Below are positions 46,331 to 55,653 of a DNA stretch of 64,000 nt, piece by piece (positions within the stretch are counted from its first letter, which is position 1; every line of letters begins with the position of its first letter). The position numbers were made by a program, and so were the translations under genes. The notes beneath the pieces were generated by a model. It was not told the DNA's origin, did no database searches, and was given only the letters and a program-made list of their open reading frames with translations. Source of the DNA: Pseudohongiella nitratireducens (GTDB lineage: Bacteria; Pseudomonadota; Gammaproteobacteria; Pseudomonadales; Pseudohongiellaceae); NCBI RefSeq assembly GCF_001642735.1, contig NZ_LWHM01000013.1:29154-93153 (forward strand), given 5' to 3'.

Positions 46331-46818
46331 TTGTTCTGATCAGTCATTGTGTTGGAAATGATGATAGGGACTACTGTTGATACCGATTCATTCTTACCTG
46401 GGCTGGAGACCCCGGGGAAATCAGGCAGAGTATCAGCCACAGTATAATCGCCCAGGTGATTGATCATGGCATTCATCGCCTGCTGAAGAATGCCTTTTAG
46501 CCCGCAGTTACCAGCAATGCGGCAAGTATTGGTGGTATCGTCAAAGCATTCGACCAGAGTCAATGAGGGTTCCAGTTCGAGTACCAGGTCCTTGAGATTC
46601 ATTTGTTCTGGGGCTTTGAGTAACCTGATCCCGCCACCTTTTCCCTTACTGCTCTCTATGTAGCCGAGTTGAGCCAGATTGTGCACCACTTTCACCAGGT
46701 GATTCTGCGATACACCATAAAACCCAGCAATTTCCTTGACGGTGCAACGTCGCTCATGATGAATCGCCAGATACATCAGTACGCGTAATGAATAGTCCGT
46801 GAATCGCGTGAGCTGCAT
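46318..46818 (-). CDS. nsrR: NsrR nitric oxide-sensing repressor (Rrf2 family)
   Basis: A 166-residue Rrf2-family regulator. MQLTRFTDYSLRVLMYLAIH is the typical NsrR N-terminus, and the three Fe-S ligand cysteines lie in LVECFDD and NTCRIAGNCGLKG. The [4Fe-4S] cluster is destroyed by NO, releasing repression. The extended C-terminal tail (about 25 residues, K/R-rich end) is longer than in E. coli. It is divergent from hmp with an NsrR-type operator between them, so it should repress hmp. Confidence 0.93.
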   Translation of the reverse strand: MQLTRFTDYSLRVLMYLAIHHERRCTVKEIAGFYGVSQNHLVKVVHNLAQLGYIESSKGKGGGIRLLKAPEQMNLKDLVLELEPSLTLVECFDDTTNTCRIAGNCGLKGILQQAMNAMINHLGDYTVADTLPDFPGVSSPGKNESVSTVVPIIISNTMTDQNKKKR

Positions 46819-46878
46819 TGCTGTTTTTCTCTCTCTATAACTTGACTTCCAAATATATATTCAATATAACAGTTTATT

Positions 46879-46901
46879 AATATGTAAGTGAAATACATAT
46901 T
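46879..46901. promoter_or_regulatory. NsrR-type operator upstream of hmp
   Basis: AATATGTAAGT and AAATACATATT form an 11-1-11 inverted repeat, like the NsrR consensus (AAGATGYATTT-N-AAATRCATCTT). It lies between the divergent nsrR and hmp genes. Confidence 0.65.
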
Positions 46902-46986
46902 AAAAGGCCGTCAGGCTAAATTAATGGTTCAAACTCGGTGTAACAGCGGTTGTGAATCAGGTTTAATTGTTGTGAAGGGAAGAAAA

Positions 46987-48204
46987 ATGTTATCAGATCA
47001 AACAGTTGCTATCGTTAAATCTACCGCTCCGGTTTTACAGGAGCACGGTGAAACACTGACCCGGCATTTCTACGAACGGATGTTCAGGGTAAACCCGGAG
47101 GTTAAGCCTTTCTTTAACCACAGCAACCAGAGTGAGGGCAGCCAGCAGCGTGCCTTGGCCGGTGCAATTGCAGCCTATGCCGCCAATATTGATAATCTCG
47201 AGGCGCTGGGCGGAGCTGTTGAGCTGATCGCACAGAAACATGCTTCTTTGCAGATTAAACCCGAGCACTATCCGATAGTCGGCGATAATTTGCTCGCTTC
47301 CATCAAAGAAGTGCTGGGAGAGGCTGCGACGGATGAGATCATTGCTGCCTGGGCAGAGGCATATCAGTTCCTAGCGGATATATTGCAGGGTAGAGAGACG
47401 CAAATTTATGCCAGTCATGCTAAGAAAGCTGATGGCTGGACAGGTTTTCGCAAACTCAGTGTTGTGGACAAAGTCAAAGAGAGTGAACTGATTACATCTT
47501 TTTACCTGCAAAATAGTGATGGGACAGACTTGCCGGTCTATTTGCCGGGCCAGTACATTACAGTACGGTTACCAACGCCGGATGGCAGTACCACGATGAG
47601 GAATTACAGCCTGTCAAACAAACCGGGGGCCGGGCATTTCCGTATCAGCGTTAAACGTGAGACTGGACCTGAGGGGAAGGGGTATGTGTCTAACCTGTTA
47701 CATGACTCACTGTCTGTCGATGATGAGATTGAAGTCGCGCCACCTTGTGGTGAGTTCTACTTAAACCCAAAGGACAAACATGAACGCCCTCTGGTGCTGC
47801 TGGCAGCGGGTGTTGGTATTACCCCCATTATAAGTATTCTGGAAACGGCTTTGGAAGCCACTCCTGGTCGGCAGGTCGTGCTCGTGCACGGTTGCCTAAA
47901 TCCGAATGTTCAGGCTTTCCGAGATGACCTGGATGAATTAGCAGAATCACATGATAATCTGTCGGTTCATTACTGTTACAGCGATTTGAGTGAAAATGAA
48001 GTGCTCACGCATAAGAATGCCTCTGCCGGCCTGGTCTCTGCTGAGCTGGTTGAATCTCTGATCCCCAACCGACACGCTGACTATTACTTCTGTGGCCCCA
48101 AGCCTTTTATGGTGTCGATATATCACGAGTTGCTGAAGTGGGGGGTGCCTGGGTCACAGGTGCATTTTGAGTTCTTCGGCCCTCGCCAGGAGCTTGAGTC
48201 CTAA
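46987..48204 (+). CDS. hmp: flavohemoglobin Hmp (nitric oxide dioxygenase)
   Basis: A 405-residue three-domain flavohemoglobin converting NO to nitrate. Globin domain (1-140) with proximal histidine in AQKHASLQIKPEHYPIVG; FAD domain with RNYSLSNKPG; NAD domain with AAGVGITPIISILE and the C-terminal HFEFFGP. The ATG at 46987 gives the standard N-terminus (MLSDQTVAIVKSTAPVL) and follows AAGGGA; the frame is open 33 codons further upstream across the operator. Divergent from and presumably repressed by nsrR. Confidence 0.96.
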   Translation: MLSDQTVAIVKSTAPVLQEHGETLTRHFYERMFRVNPEVKPFFNHSNQSEGSQQRALAGAIAAYAANIDNLEALGGAVELIAQKHASLQIKPEHYPIVGDNLLASIKEVLGEAATDEIIAAWAEAYQFLADILQGRETQIYASHAKKADGWTGFRKLSVVDKVKESELITSFYLQNSDGTDLPVYLPGQYITVRLPTPDGSTTMRNYSLSNKPGAGHFRISVKRETGPEGKGYVSNLLHDSLSVDDEIEVAPPCGEFYLNPKDKHERPLVLLAAGVGITPIISILETALEATPGRQVVLVHGCLNPNVQAFRDDLDELAESHDNLSVHYCYSDLSENEVLTHKNASAGLVSAELVESLIPNRHADYYFCGPKPFMVSIYHELLKWGVPGSQVHFEFFGPRQELES

Positions 48205-48296
48205 ACAAGCTTGTGGAATTTACCAATCAGGCCGCTGAGTTATAGGCTGGCGGCCTGGTATGTCTTTTCGGTTTCTGTTTTGGCTTGTCTTTCGCT

Positions 48297-48326
48297 TTCA
48301 TATATATGAAAATCCACATATATGAA
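48297..48326. promoter_or_regulatory. ArsR operator repeats
   Basis: TTCATATATATGAA (perfect 14-base palindrome) and, four bases later, CACATATATGAA share the ATATATGAA half. They lie 18-48 bases before the arsR ATG, in promoter position, and resemble the symmetrical sites bound by ArsR repressors. Confidence 0.65.
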
Positions 48327-48344
48327 AAAACACATGTATTAAAT

Positions 48345-48677
48345 ATGTCTCCTCTAAAATTTTATAAATGTCTTGCTGACGACACCCGACTGAAATCTTT
48401 GCTGTTGTTGGTCAGTGTCCGGGAAGCTTGTGTTTGTGACCTGATGGCCGCGCTGGAGCTGGATCAGCCCAAAATATCCCGCCACCTCGCCGAGTTGAGA
48501 AAGTGCGGCATTGTGATGGATGAGCGCAGAGGACGCTGGGTGTATTACCGCATTCATCCGGACATGCCTGACTGGGTGATGCAGGTGTTGTGGGAGACCA
48601 ATCAAGCCAATGCAGATTACATCGCCTTATCGCTGAAACGATTAAATGCTTCCGTTCAAAGTGCTGCTTGCTGCTAA
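48345..48677 (+). CDS. arsR: ArsR arsenite-responsive repressor
   Basis: A 110-residue winged-helix repressor. The helix-turn-helix is LDQPKISRHLAELRKCGIV, and the As(III)-binding cysteines lie in ACVCDLM, the classical CxC site; further cysteines end the protein (AACC). The ATG at 48345 is the standard N-terminus; the longer frame would read through the operator. First gene of arsR-arsC-arsH-acr3. Confidence 0.93.
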   Translation: MSPLKFYKCLADDTRLKSLLLLVSVREACVCDLMAALELDQPKISRHLAELRKCGIVMDERRGRWVYYRIHPDMPDWVMQVLWETNQANADYIALSLKRLNASVQSAACC

Positions 48678-48735
48678 TCACCCTATAGCGAGCAATGTTT
48701 TTGGGAATATCTGAGGAAAAAAACCGGGGTCAATC

Positions 48736-49221
48736 ATGAAAGTATTGTTTATCTGCACTCATAATCGGTGTCGCAGCATTCTCTGTGAAGCGATTGCCAA
48801 TCAGGTGGAGGGAGTTCCGGGAGAGTCCAGAGTTGAGGCCAGGAGTGCGGGCAGTGAACCAGCAGGTGAAGTTCACCCCAGCACACTGACAGCACTCCAG
48901 CGATCCGGGTACAGCGTGGAAGGTCTGGTGAGCCAAAGTTGGGATGTCCATGAAGGTTTTGCGCCGGACTTAATCATTACCGTCTGTGACAATGCTGCCA
49001 GCGAAGCCTGTCCGGTCTGGTTTGGTCAGGGTGTCAAAGTACATTGGGGGCTTGCCGATCCGTCCAAACTGGAAGGTTCACCGCAGGAGATTGAAAAAGC
49101 CTTTGCTTTTACGATCATGACGGTGGAAGAGCGCATTCGTGCTCTGCAGCGTGTTGCTGAGCTCGGTGTAAAGGGTGATGCATTGCAACGAGCCATGGAA
49201 TCGATAGGAGCAAGAGGATGA
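48736..49221 (+). CDS. arsC: arsenate reductase ArsC (low-molecular-weight phosphatase type)
   Basis: A 161-residue arsenate reductase of the LMW-PTPase fold, with the CX5R loop ICTHNRCRS at residues 7-14 and a later [15 protein letters not shown] bearing the relay cysteines. These are the marks of the thioredoxin-coupled branch. It reduces arsenate to arsenite for export. It overlaps arsH by four bases. Confidence 0.94.
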   Translation: MKVLFICTHNRCRSILCEAIANQVEGVPGESRVEARSAGSEPAGEVHPSTLTALQRSGYSVEGLVSQSWDVHEGFAPDLIITVCDNAASEACPVWFGQGVKVHWGLADPSKLEGSPQEIEKAFAFTIMTVEERIRALQRVAELGVKGDALQRAMESIGARG

Positions 49222-49949
49222 GTCAGGAGGTCAAATCACTGAATGCTGAGCTGCCTAATGTTGAAGAGCCGCAGTTTCGGCAACCGCGGGCGAGTGATTT
49301 TTCGCCACAGGAAATTGCACACAAGCCTCGTATCCTTTTGCTTTATGGCTCTATTCGTGAGCGCTCCTATAGCCGTCTGGTCGTAGAAGAATCGGCACGT
49401 TTGCTGACAGCCATGGGTGCTGAGGCACGGATATTCAATCCCGAAGGGCTTCCCCAGCCAGATAGTGGCGATGCCAAGCATCCCAAGGTTGCCGAGCTCA
49501 GAGAGCTGATGATGTGGTCAGAGGGGCAGGTCTGGTGTTCACCTGAGAGGCACGGCGCCATGACGGGTATTTTGAAAAGCCAGATTGACTGGGTGCCACT
49601 AAACCTGGGAGGTGTCAGACCAACGCAGGGGAAAACGCTGGCGGTAATGGAAGTCAGTGGTGGATCGCAGTCGTTTAACGCAGTCAATCAGATGCGCATA
49701 TTGGGGCGTTGGATGCGTATGTTCACTATTCCTAACCAGTCATCAGTGGCCAAAGCATTTCTCGAGTTTGAGGACAATGGCCGAATGAAGCCATCGCCGT
49801 ATTACAACCGGATTGTGGATGTGGTTGAGGAGCTGTTCAAATTCACCCTGTTACTGCGACAGCATAAAGACTACCTGGTTGATCGCTATTCTGAGCGTGT
49901 AGAAAGTGCTGAGCAACTTAGTCAGCGTGTTAATCAGCGGTCGATCTAG
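49218..49949 (+). CDS. arsH: ArsH NADPH-dependent organoarsenical oxidase
   Basis: A 243-residue flavodoxin-fold protein. The FMN-binding segment [20 protein letters not shown] and the [18 protein letters not shown] motif match ArsH. It oxidises trivalent methylarsenicals to less toxic pentavalent forms using NADPH. It overlaps arsC by four bases and precedes acr3 by 26. Confidence 0.94.
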   Translation: MSQEVKSLNAELPNVEEPQFRQPRASDFSPQEIAHKPRILLLYGSIRERSYSRLVVEESARLLTAMGAEARIFNPEGLPQPDSGDAKHPKVAELRELMMWSEGQVWCSPERHGAMTGILKSQIDWVPLNLGGVRPTQGKTLAVMEVSGGSQSFNAVNQMRILGRWMRMFTIPNQSSVAKAFLEFEDNGRMKPSPYYNRIVDVVEELFKFTLLLRQHKDYLVDRYSERVESAEQLSQRVNQRSI

Positions 49950-49975
49950 ATTCGGACTGTATAAGAGGAGATATC

Positions 49976-50992
49976 ATGGGTTTCTTTGAGCGTTATTTAA
50001 GTGTCTGGGTCGGAATGGGAATTGTTGCCGGTATCATACTGGGTCAGGTATCACCTGCGATGTTTGAGATGGTTGCTGCGATGGAGTATGCCCACGTTAA
50101 TCTTGTGATTGCCGTTCTGATCTGGTTAATGATCTACCCGATGATGGTGCAGGTGGACTTTTCTTCAATCAAGGATGTGGGTAAGCGTCCCCAGGGTATC
50201 TGGTTGACCCTGATAATTAACTGGCTGATTAAGCCGTTCTCCATGGCCGCGCTGGGCTGGTTATTTTTCCGCGTTATTTTTGCCGACTGGGTTGATCCCC
50301 AGTCAGCCAATGAGTACATCGCGGGCATGATTCTGTTAGGCGTGGCTCCCTGTACGGCTATGGTGTTTGTCTGGAGCCAGTTAACCAAAGGGGATGCCAA
50401 TTACACGTTGGTGCAGGTGTCGATCAATGATGTCATCATGATTTTTGCTTTTGCACCGATAGCCGGTTTCCTGTTAGGTGTCAGTGATATCACGGTGCCA
50501 TGGGGGACACTGCTGATCTCCGTTATTCTGTATGTTCTGGTACCGTTGTTGGCAGGTGTGGCAACCAGAGCATTGCTCAACCGTGAAGGTGGAGAAGAGA
50601 AGCTGACGACGTTTCTTGACACCATGAAACCCTGGTCCATCGTGGGGTTGCTGGCAACAGTCGTCGTTTTGTTTGGTCTGCAATCTCCTACCATTTTGTC
50701 GCAACCACTGGTGATTGTATTGATCGCGATTCCGTTGCTGATTCAGACTTATGGTATTTTTGTGTTGGGTTACTTCAGTGCAAGGTGGATGAAACTGCCA
50801 CAGGACGTTGCCGCACCCGCATGTCTGATTGGTACCTCGAACTTTTTTGAGCTGGCTGTGGCGGTAGCAATCTCTTTATTTGGCCTGCAGTCAGGTGCAG
50901 CCCTGGCGACGGTAGTGGGGGTGTTGGTGGAGGTGCCTGTGATGCTGTCTTTGGTGGCTTTTGTCAATCGAACCAAACATTGGTTCCATTAA
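49976..50992 (+). CDS. acr3: Acr3 arsenite efflux transporter
   Basis: A 338-residue Acr3/BART-family transporter with ten hydrophobic helices. The conserved cysteine in [17 protein letters not shown] is the As(III) translocation residue. It expels arsenite with the proton motive force. AGAGGAG precedes the ATG. Last gene of the arsenic operon, followed by a terminator. Confidence 0.94.
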   Translation: MGFFERYLSVWVGMGIVAGIILGQVSPAMFEMVAAMEYAHVNLVIAVLIWLMIYPMMVQVDFSSIKDVGKRPQGIWLTLIINWLIKPFSMAALGWLFFRVIFADWVDPQSANEYIAGMILLGVAPCTAMVFVWSQLTKGDANYTLVQVSINDVIMIFAFAPIAGFLLGVSDITVPWGTLLISVILYVLVPLLAGVATRALLNREGGEEKLTTFLDTMKPWSIVGLLATVVVLFGLQSPTILSQPLVIVLIAIPLLIQTYGIFVLGYFSARWMKLPQDVAAPACLIGTSNFFELAVAVAISLFGLQSGAALATVVGVLVEVPVMLSLVAFVNRTKHWFH

Positions 50993-51054
50993 GTAGTGGT
51001 TCTATTGAGCAGTGGCGGGATTTCAAACAGTTTGGCTGTGTATCAGCTAAAGCA

Positions 51055-51081
51055 AAGCCGGACCCGTTGCGAGTCCGGCTT
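51055..51081 (+). terminator. terminator after acr3
   Basis: AAGCCGGAC pairs with GTCCGGCTT around a nine-base loop, 63 bases past the acr3 stop. Only a short T/A tract follows; probably a terminator of the arsenic operon. Confidence 0.65.
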
Positions 51082-51226
51082 AGGTTGAAATATTGCTTTC
51101 ATTGTTTTTCATATTGATCCCGTGTGTCATTGTTTTTATATCTGTTCAACGGCTTGTGACCGTTCTTCGCACTATCACTTACGGGTCTAAAGTGGCAGGC
51201 GGAGTGTTTGGTTCGGAGTTAGGGTA

Positions 51227-51610
51227 TTACTCCTGGCCAACAAAGCTGAAGCGCATGACTGAACGGACTGGTACCGCGTTTTCACCACCGGCAAACACAG
51301 GCTCGAACTTCCAGTTTTCCAGGGCATCAACAGCGGCGCGGCCAAACAGGTAAGCTGAGCTTTCACGAATCGCTGGCTCGGCAACAGAACCGTCAGGGTT
51401 TACTGTGAACTCTACCAGTGTATAACCTTCGATACCGCTCATTTCAGCGTGCTGAGGATACTCTGGAGCAGGTGCTGTAATAGCACGTAATGATTTGCTG
51501 CTGTAGTACTCAAGAGAGTCGGCGCTGGCACTGCTGGCCATCATGACACCTGATGCAACACAAAGGATCGCAGCGGCTTCAGGCAGTTTGGCTAGGATAG
51601 AAGATTTCAT
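51227..51610 (-). CDS. periplasmic TonB C-terminal-domain protein
   Basis: A 127-residue protein. A signal peptide (about 1-30, ending ASSASADS) precedes a TonB C-terminal domain: PEYPQHAEMSGIEGYTLVEF, TVNPDGSVAEPAIRESS, and FGRAAVDALENWKFEPVF. It lacks the usual membrane helix and Pro-rich spacer of energy-transducing TonB, so it is probably a free periplasmic protein rather than a TonB. GAGG seven bases before the ATG at 51610 supports this start. Confidence 0.8.
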   Translation of the reverse strand: MKSSILAKLPEAAAILCVASGVMMASSASADSLEYYSSKSLRAITAPAPEYPQHAEMSGIEGYTLVEFTVNPDGSVAEPAIRESSAYLFGRAAVDALENWKFEPVFAGGENAVPVRSVMRFSFVGQE

Positions 51611-51857
51611 GATCATACCTCGATATTTCAATTCAGTTAGTTGGCTTGGGTAGACAGCGAAGCAGTCCGGGTTTGCGCTTAGAGTCGATCCTGACTCGCT
51701 GTCTGGTTAAGATAAAGCAAAAGCGATGCCAACTTTTTAAAAGTGAGTTATATCAAGGGTGTGGCGGTGATCGGGGTGGTCTTAAGGGGGTGCCGGGAAC
51801 AATGTGGTGCGCACTTTTAATGCAGTGTGCACCGAGATGAAACCAGAATTAACCTGT

Positions 51858-52235
51858 TTATTCGTCGCTAAGAGATTTGGCCAGATCGGCAGGCTCAACT
51901 TCCATGCCACTGAGTTCTGCATCCCAGTTGGTGCCAACCAGGGCGTCGTCTTCATGCATACCGGGTAGCCACTCGATCAGGAAGTCTTCGACGCTGATGG
52001 ACTTTGCCTGATAAACAGACCACTCTTCCACACACAGAGCCTGTGCGTAATGTTCTTGTGACCAGAAGGGGAAGACGTCAGTCTCTTCGTATTCGATAGA
52101 GGGGCAGACAGCCCAGCCATCTTCGTTAGCCAGTCCCCAGACCAGACCCGATTGCTTGACTTCCGCAAGGAAGCGCTGATGGTTTTCCTGATCATCATCA
52201 GAGAAAGGGGCGTCATTTGTGGTTGTATCGTTCAA
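51858..52235 (-). CDS. DUF2750 family protein
   Basis: A 125-residue acidic cytoplasmic protein matching DUF2750: VWGLANEDGWAVCPSIEYEE, DVFPFWSQEHYAQ, CVEEWSVY, EWLPGMHEDD and EVEPADL. The family function is unknown. It is divergent from ppnN, 141 bases apart. Confidence 0.85.
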   Translation of the reverse strand: MNDTTTNDAPFSDDDQENHQRFLAEVKQSGLVWGLANEDGWAVCPSIEYEETDVFPFWSQEHYAQALCVEEWSVYQAKSISVEDFLIEWLPGMHEDDALVGTNWDAELSGMEVEPADLAKSLSDE

Positions 52236-52376
52236 ACTGCTGTCTCCTGCCAGTCAATCAGACTGCGTTATAATGGGCATTGCCTGCTAATTGACTAGTT
52301 TAATGGATTCACACCCTGGCATGAAGGTAAATTGCGGTAATAGCAATAATTTCGGTAAGAACTCTAAGGATGCGTT

Positions 52377-53852
52377 ATGACAATACCAGAAACCTCTGCA
52401 ACCCAGTGTCGCTCTGGTGACGGACAAACCGGTGCGACTACCATTCCGCTGGCTTCTGTTGCTCCCAGCGGCAGTCTGGAGTTGCTCTCCCAGCAGGAAA
52501 TTGTCCAGCTGCGGGAAACAGCCAAGGGGGAGTTGTACGAGCTCTTTCGCCGCTGCGCGCTGGCGGTGCTGAACTGTGATGGGCTGTCTGACAGTGCCGA
52601 AGAGGTCTACCGGCAGTTTGCCGATTTTGATATTGAAATCGTTCAGCGTACTCGCGGGATTAAACTGGAATTGAAAAATGCGCCGGCCTGCGCCTTTGTT
52701 GATGGCAAAATCATGCGCGGGGTGCGAGATCATCTGTTTGCGGTATTGCGAGACATTGTGTTTGTGGCCAGTGAACTGTACCGCCTCGGTGAGCAGGATC
52801 AGACCGGCTGGACCGGTCACTTTGACCAGGCTACCTGGCATCAGGGCGATGAGCAGACAAGTAACCTGGTATTTCATATTTTACGCAATGCCGGCCTGAT
52901 GCTGCCACGCAAGCCGCCCAGCATGGTGGTGTGCTGGGGTGGTCATGCGATTTCCCGGGAAGAATATGATTACAGCAAGTCGGTTGGCTATCATCTGGGC
53001 TTGCGTGACATGGATATCTGCACCGGATGTGGTCCAGGTGCCATGAAAGGGCCGATGAAAGGTGCAGCGGTCGGTCATGCCAAGCAGCGTAATACCAAAG
53101 GACGCTACGTCGGTATTACTGAACCGGGCATTGTCGCTGCGGAATCACCCAATCCGATCGTTAACCATCTGGTGGTGCTACCGGATATCGAGAAACGGCT
53201 GGAAGCTTTTGTCCGTTTTGGTCACGGTATTATCGTTTTTCCCGGAGGTGTCGGGACACTGGAGGAAATTCTGTTTTTGCTGGGTACGCTGATGTCGCCT
53301 GAAAATAAAGCGTTGCGCATGCCCTTGATATTCACAGAGCCCGCCAGTAGCCAGGGATACTTTCGGCAAATCGACCGCTTCCTGGTTGATACATTGGGAG
53401 AGGGCGTCAGGGAGTATTACACCATTGTTGAAGATGATCCGGTGCAGGTAGCACGCCTGATGCAGGAGGGGGTAGCAGATGTCGGTGTGCAACGCCGATC
53501 CAATCGTGACGCCTTCTATTTTAACTGGTCCTTGAGTATCCCTTCTGAAATGCGGGTGCCTTTTGAAGTCACCCATGAAAGTATGGCGGCGTTGAACTTG
53601 AGCTTTGATTTACCCGCAGCGGAACTGGCGGTGAACCTGCGACGTGTCTTCAGTGGTATCGTGGCCGGCAACGTCAAGGATCACGGTGTTCGTCTGGTGC
53701 GTGAGCATGGCCCGTTTGCATTGCAAGGGGAACCGGCGTTGATGCAGGCCATTGATAAGTTATTACAGGGGTTTGTGTCAGCCGGGCGCATGAAGCTGCA
53801 GCGTGAGCAATATCATCCCTGTTATGTGATTCAGGCACCTGAAAGTGCTTGA
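52377..53852 (+). CDS. ppnN: nucleotide 5'-monophosphate nucleosidase PpnN (LOG family)
   Basis: A 491-residue LOG-family enzyme resembling E. coli PpnN/YgdH. The catalytic LOG motif is IIVFPGGVGTLEEILFLLG, with GGHAISREEYDYSKSVGYHL and CTGCGPGAMKGPMKGAAVGH upstream of it. PpnN hydrolyses nucleotide monophosphates, chiefly GMP, to base and ribose-5-phosphate, and is activated by (p)ppGpp in E. coli. N- and C-terminal extensions of the long LOG branch are present. No functional link to the downstream suf operon. Confidence 0.92.
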   Translation: MTIPETSATQCRSGDGQTGATTIPLASVAPSGSLELLSQQEIVQLRETAKGELYELFRRCALAVLNCDGLSDSAEEVYRQFADFDIEIVQRTRGIKLELKNAPACAFVDGKIMRGVRDHLFAVLRDIVFVASELYRLGEQDQTGWTGHFDQATWHQGDEQTSNLVFHILRNAGLMLPRKPPSMVVCWGGHAISREEYDYSKSVGYHLGLRDMDICTGCGPGAMKGPMKGAAVGHAKQRNTKGRYVGITEPGIVAAESPNPIVNHLVVLPDIEKRLEAFVRFGHGIIVFPGGVGTLEEILFLLGTLMSPENKALRMPLIFTEPASSQGYFRQIDRFLVDTLGEGVREYYTIVEDDPVQVARLMQEGVADVGVQRRSNRDAFYFNWSLSIPSEMRVPFEVTHESMAALNLSFDLPAAELAVNLRRVFSGIVAGNVKDHGVRLVREHGPFALQGEPALMQAIDKLLQGFVSAGRMKLQREQYHPCYVIQAPESA

Positions 53853-53905
53853 GCCTGTCAACCCGTGAAACTGAAGGGGAAGCGGCTTTCTGCGGGTCGA
53901 GCGGA

Positions 53906-53930
53906 ATAGTTGACTGTTTCACTCGGATAT
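53906..53930. promoter_or_regulatory. IscR type-1-like operator upstream of sufB
   Basis: ATAGTTGACT-gtttc-ACTCGGATAT matches the IscR type-1 consensus (ATASYYGACT-RWWWY-AGTCRRSTAT) at 23 of 25 positions by eye. It overlaps the -35 hexamer and spacer of the suf promoter, as expected for repression by [2Fe-2S]-IscR. No iscR gene is in the window. Confidence 0.8.
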
Positions 53931-53938
53931 TCGATAAT
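53910..53938 (+). promoter_or_regulatory. sigma-70 promoter of the suf operon
   Basis: TTGACT (-35) and GATAAT (-10) are separated by 17 bases. Transcription would start near 53945, about 110 bases before sufB. Confidence 0.7.
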
Positions 53939-53987
53939 TTACCTTCTGATTCAGTCCGGGTTGATCCCGGCATTTCTTAGCTATTTT

Positions 53988-54022
53988 GCCGGGTTGTCAA
54001 TGCTTAACGACAGCAACCCGGC
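53988..54022 (+). other. hairpin in the sufB leader
   Basis: GCCGGGTTG pairs with CAACCCGGC around a 17-base loop, about 35 bases before the sufB ATG. No T-run follows, so it is a leader structure rather than a terminator. Confidence 0.5.
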
Positions 54023-54055
54023 TTCATACAGCGTTACAAGAGAGGCTACGCACGC

Positions 54056-55492
54056 ATGAGTGAACAAGTCGAAAGCCTGATCCGCCAAGATTACGCGGCA
54101 GGGTTTCATTCGGCTATTGAGTCCGATACCTTGCCCCCTGGCCTGGATGAAGATGTCGTCCGGTTTATTTCTGCGGCCAAGGAAGAGCCTGAATGGATGC
54201 TCGAATGGCGTCTCAAAGCGTACCGTGCCTGGAAAGAAATGGACGAGCCAACGTGGGCGCATGTGCATTATCCGGAAATCGATTTTAAGTCGATTTCGTA
54301 TTACAGCACACCCAAGAGCATGAAAGATCGCCCTAAAAGCCTGGACGAAGTCGATCCTGAGCTGCTGGAAACCTATGAGAAACTGGGCATTCCTCTGCAT
54401 GAACAGGAAGCCTTGGCGGGTGTTGCGGTTGACGCGGTGTTTGATTCTGTTTCTGTGGTGACCACGTTTCGCGAGAAGCTGAAAGAAGCTGGCGTTATTT
54501 TCTGCCCGATCAGCGAAGCAATTCGTGAGTATCCAGAGCTGGTACAAAAATACCTCGGCTCGGTTGTTCCCCAGAAAGACAATTTCTATGCTGCGCTGAA
54601 CTCAGCAGTATTTTCTGACGGTTCCTTTGTCTACATTCCCAAAGGCGTTCGTTGCCCCATGGAGCTTTCAACCTATTTCCGGATTAATGAGTTAAACACC
54701 GGACAGTTTGAACGCACACTTATCGTCGCTGATGAGGGATCGCACGTCAGTTACCTCGAAGGTTGCACGGCCCCAATGCGCGATGAGAATCAGCTGCACG
54801 CGGCTGTAGTTGAGCTGGTGGCACTGGATGGTGCGCGAATCAAATATTCGACAGTCCAGAACTGGTATCCCGGCGACAAGGAAGGCAAGGGCGGTATTTA
54901 TAACTTCGTTACCAAACGTGGCATTGCTCATGATAATGCCAGCATATCCTGGACCCAGGTAGAAACCGGCTCGGCGGTAACCTGGAAATACCCCAGCTGT
55001 ATTTTGAAAGGTGATAACAGTGTGGGCGAGTTTTACTCGGTGGCGCTGACCAATAATTTCCAGCAGGCTGATACCGGCACCAAAATGATTCACCTGGGCA
55101 AGAATACACGCTCTACGATTATTGCCAAGGGTATTTCAGCCGGCCGCAGTGACAGTGCCTATCGTGGCCTGGTGCGAATCAATCCGGCAGCTGAAGGTGC
55201 GCGGAATTTCACCCAGTGTGATTCATTGCTGATTGGTGATCGCTGTGGCGCTCACACATTCCCGTATATTGAAAACCGGAACGCGTCGGCGGTGATTGAG
55301 CACGAGGCGACGACCTCCAAGGTCAGTGATGATCAGATGTTCCTGTGCCAGCAACGTGGGCTTGATGCCGAGAAAGCCGTGTCCATGATTGTGAATGGTT
55401 TCTGCCGTGAGGTGTTCAAAGAGCTGCCGATGGAATTTGCCGTGGAAGCTGGCAAGTTGCTGGAAGTCAGCCTTGAAGGCTCGGTGGGCTGA
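54056..55492 (+). CDS. sufB: SufB, Fe-S cluster scaffold subunit
   Basis: A 478-residue Suf[55 protein letters not shown], and the C-terminal [30 protein letters not shown]. It binds SufC and SufD in the SufBC2D scaffold and receives sulfur from SufS/SufE. First gene of the operon, behind the IscR site. A 161-base gap with a strong hairpin follows before sufC. Confidence 0.97.
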   Translation: MSEQVESLIRQDYAAGFHSAIESDTLPPGLDEDVVRFISAAKEEPEWMLEWRLKAYRAWKEMDEPTWAHVHYPEIDFKSISYYSTPKSMKDRPKSLDEVDPELLETYEKLGIPLHEQEALAGVAVDAVFDSVSVVTTFREKLKEAGVIFCPISEAIREYPELVQKYLGSVVPQKDNFYAALNSAVFSDGSFVYIPKGVRCPMELSTYFRINELNTGQFERTLIVADEGSHVSYLEGCTAPMRDENQLHAAVVELVALDGARIKYSTVQNWYPGDKEGKGGIYNFVTKRGIAHDNASISWTQVETGSAVTWKYPSCILKGDNSVGEFYSVALTNNFQQADTGTKMIHLGKNTRSTIIAKGISAGRSDSAYRGLVRINPAAEGARNFTQCDSLLIGDRCGAHTFPYIENRNASAVIEHEATTSKVSDDQMFLCQQRGLDAEKAVSMIVNGFCREVFKELPMEFAVEAGKLLEVSLEGSVG

Positions 55493-55543
55493 CGCATCTG
55501 TCCTGTTTCCTGAAGAATGTCCCGACAGGGGTCGTGAACCAGG

Positions 55544-55573
55544 ACCCGGCTCACTTGCGAGTGGGTGCCGGGT
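55544..55573 (+). other. stable hairpin between sufB and sufC
   Basis: ACCCGGC pairs with GCCGGGT and an inner CACT with AGTG. No T-run follows. It may shape mRNA processing or stability between sufB and sufC. Confidence 0.5.
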
Positions 55574-55653
55574 AAACGGTACGGATTCAGCAAGATTCGG
55601 TTTCGGTAAGATAAAAGTTAACAGAATTTTCGTTTATTGATTGGAAGACAATT

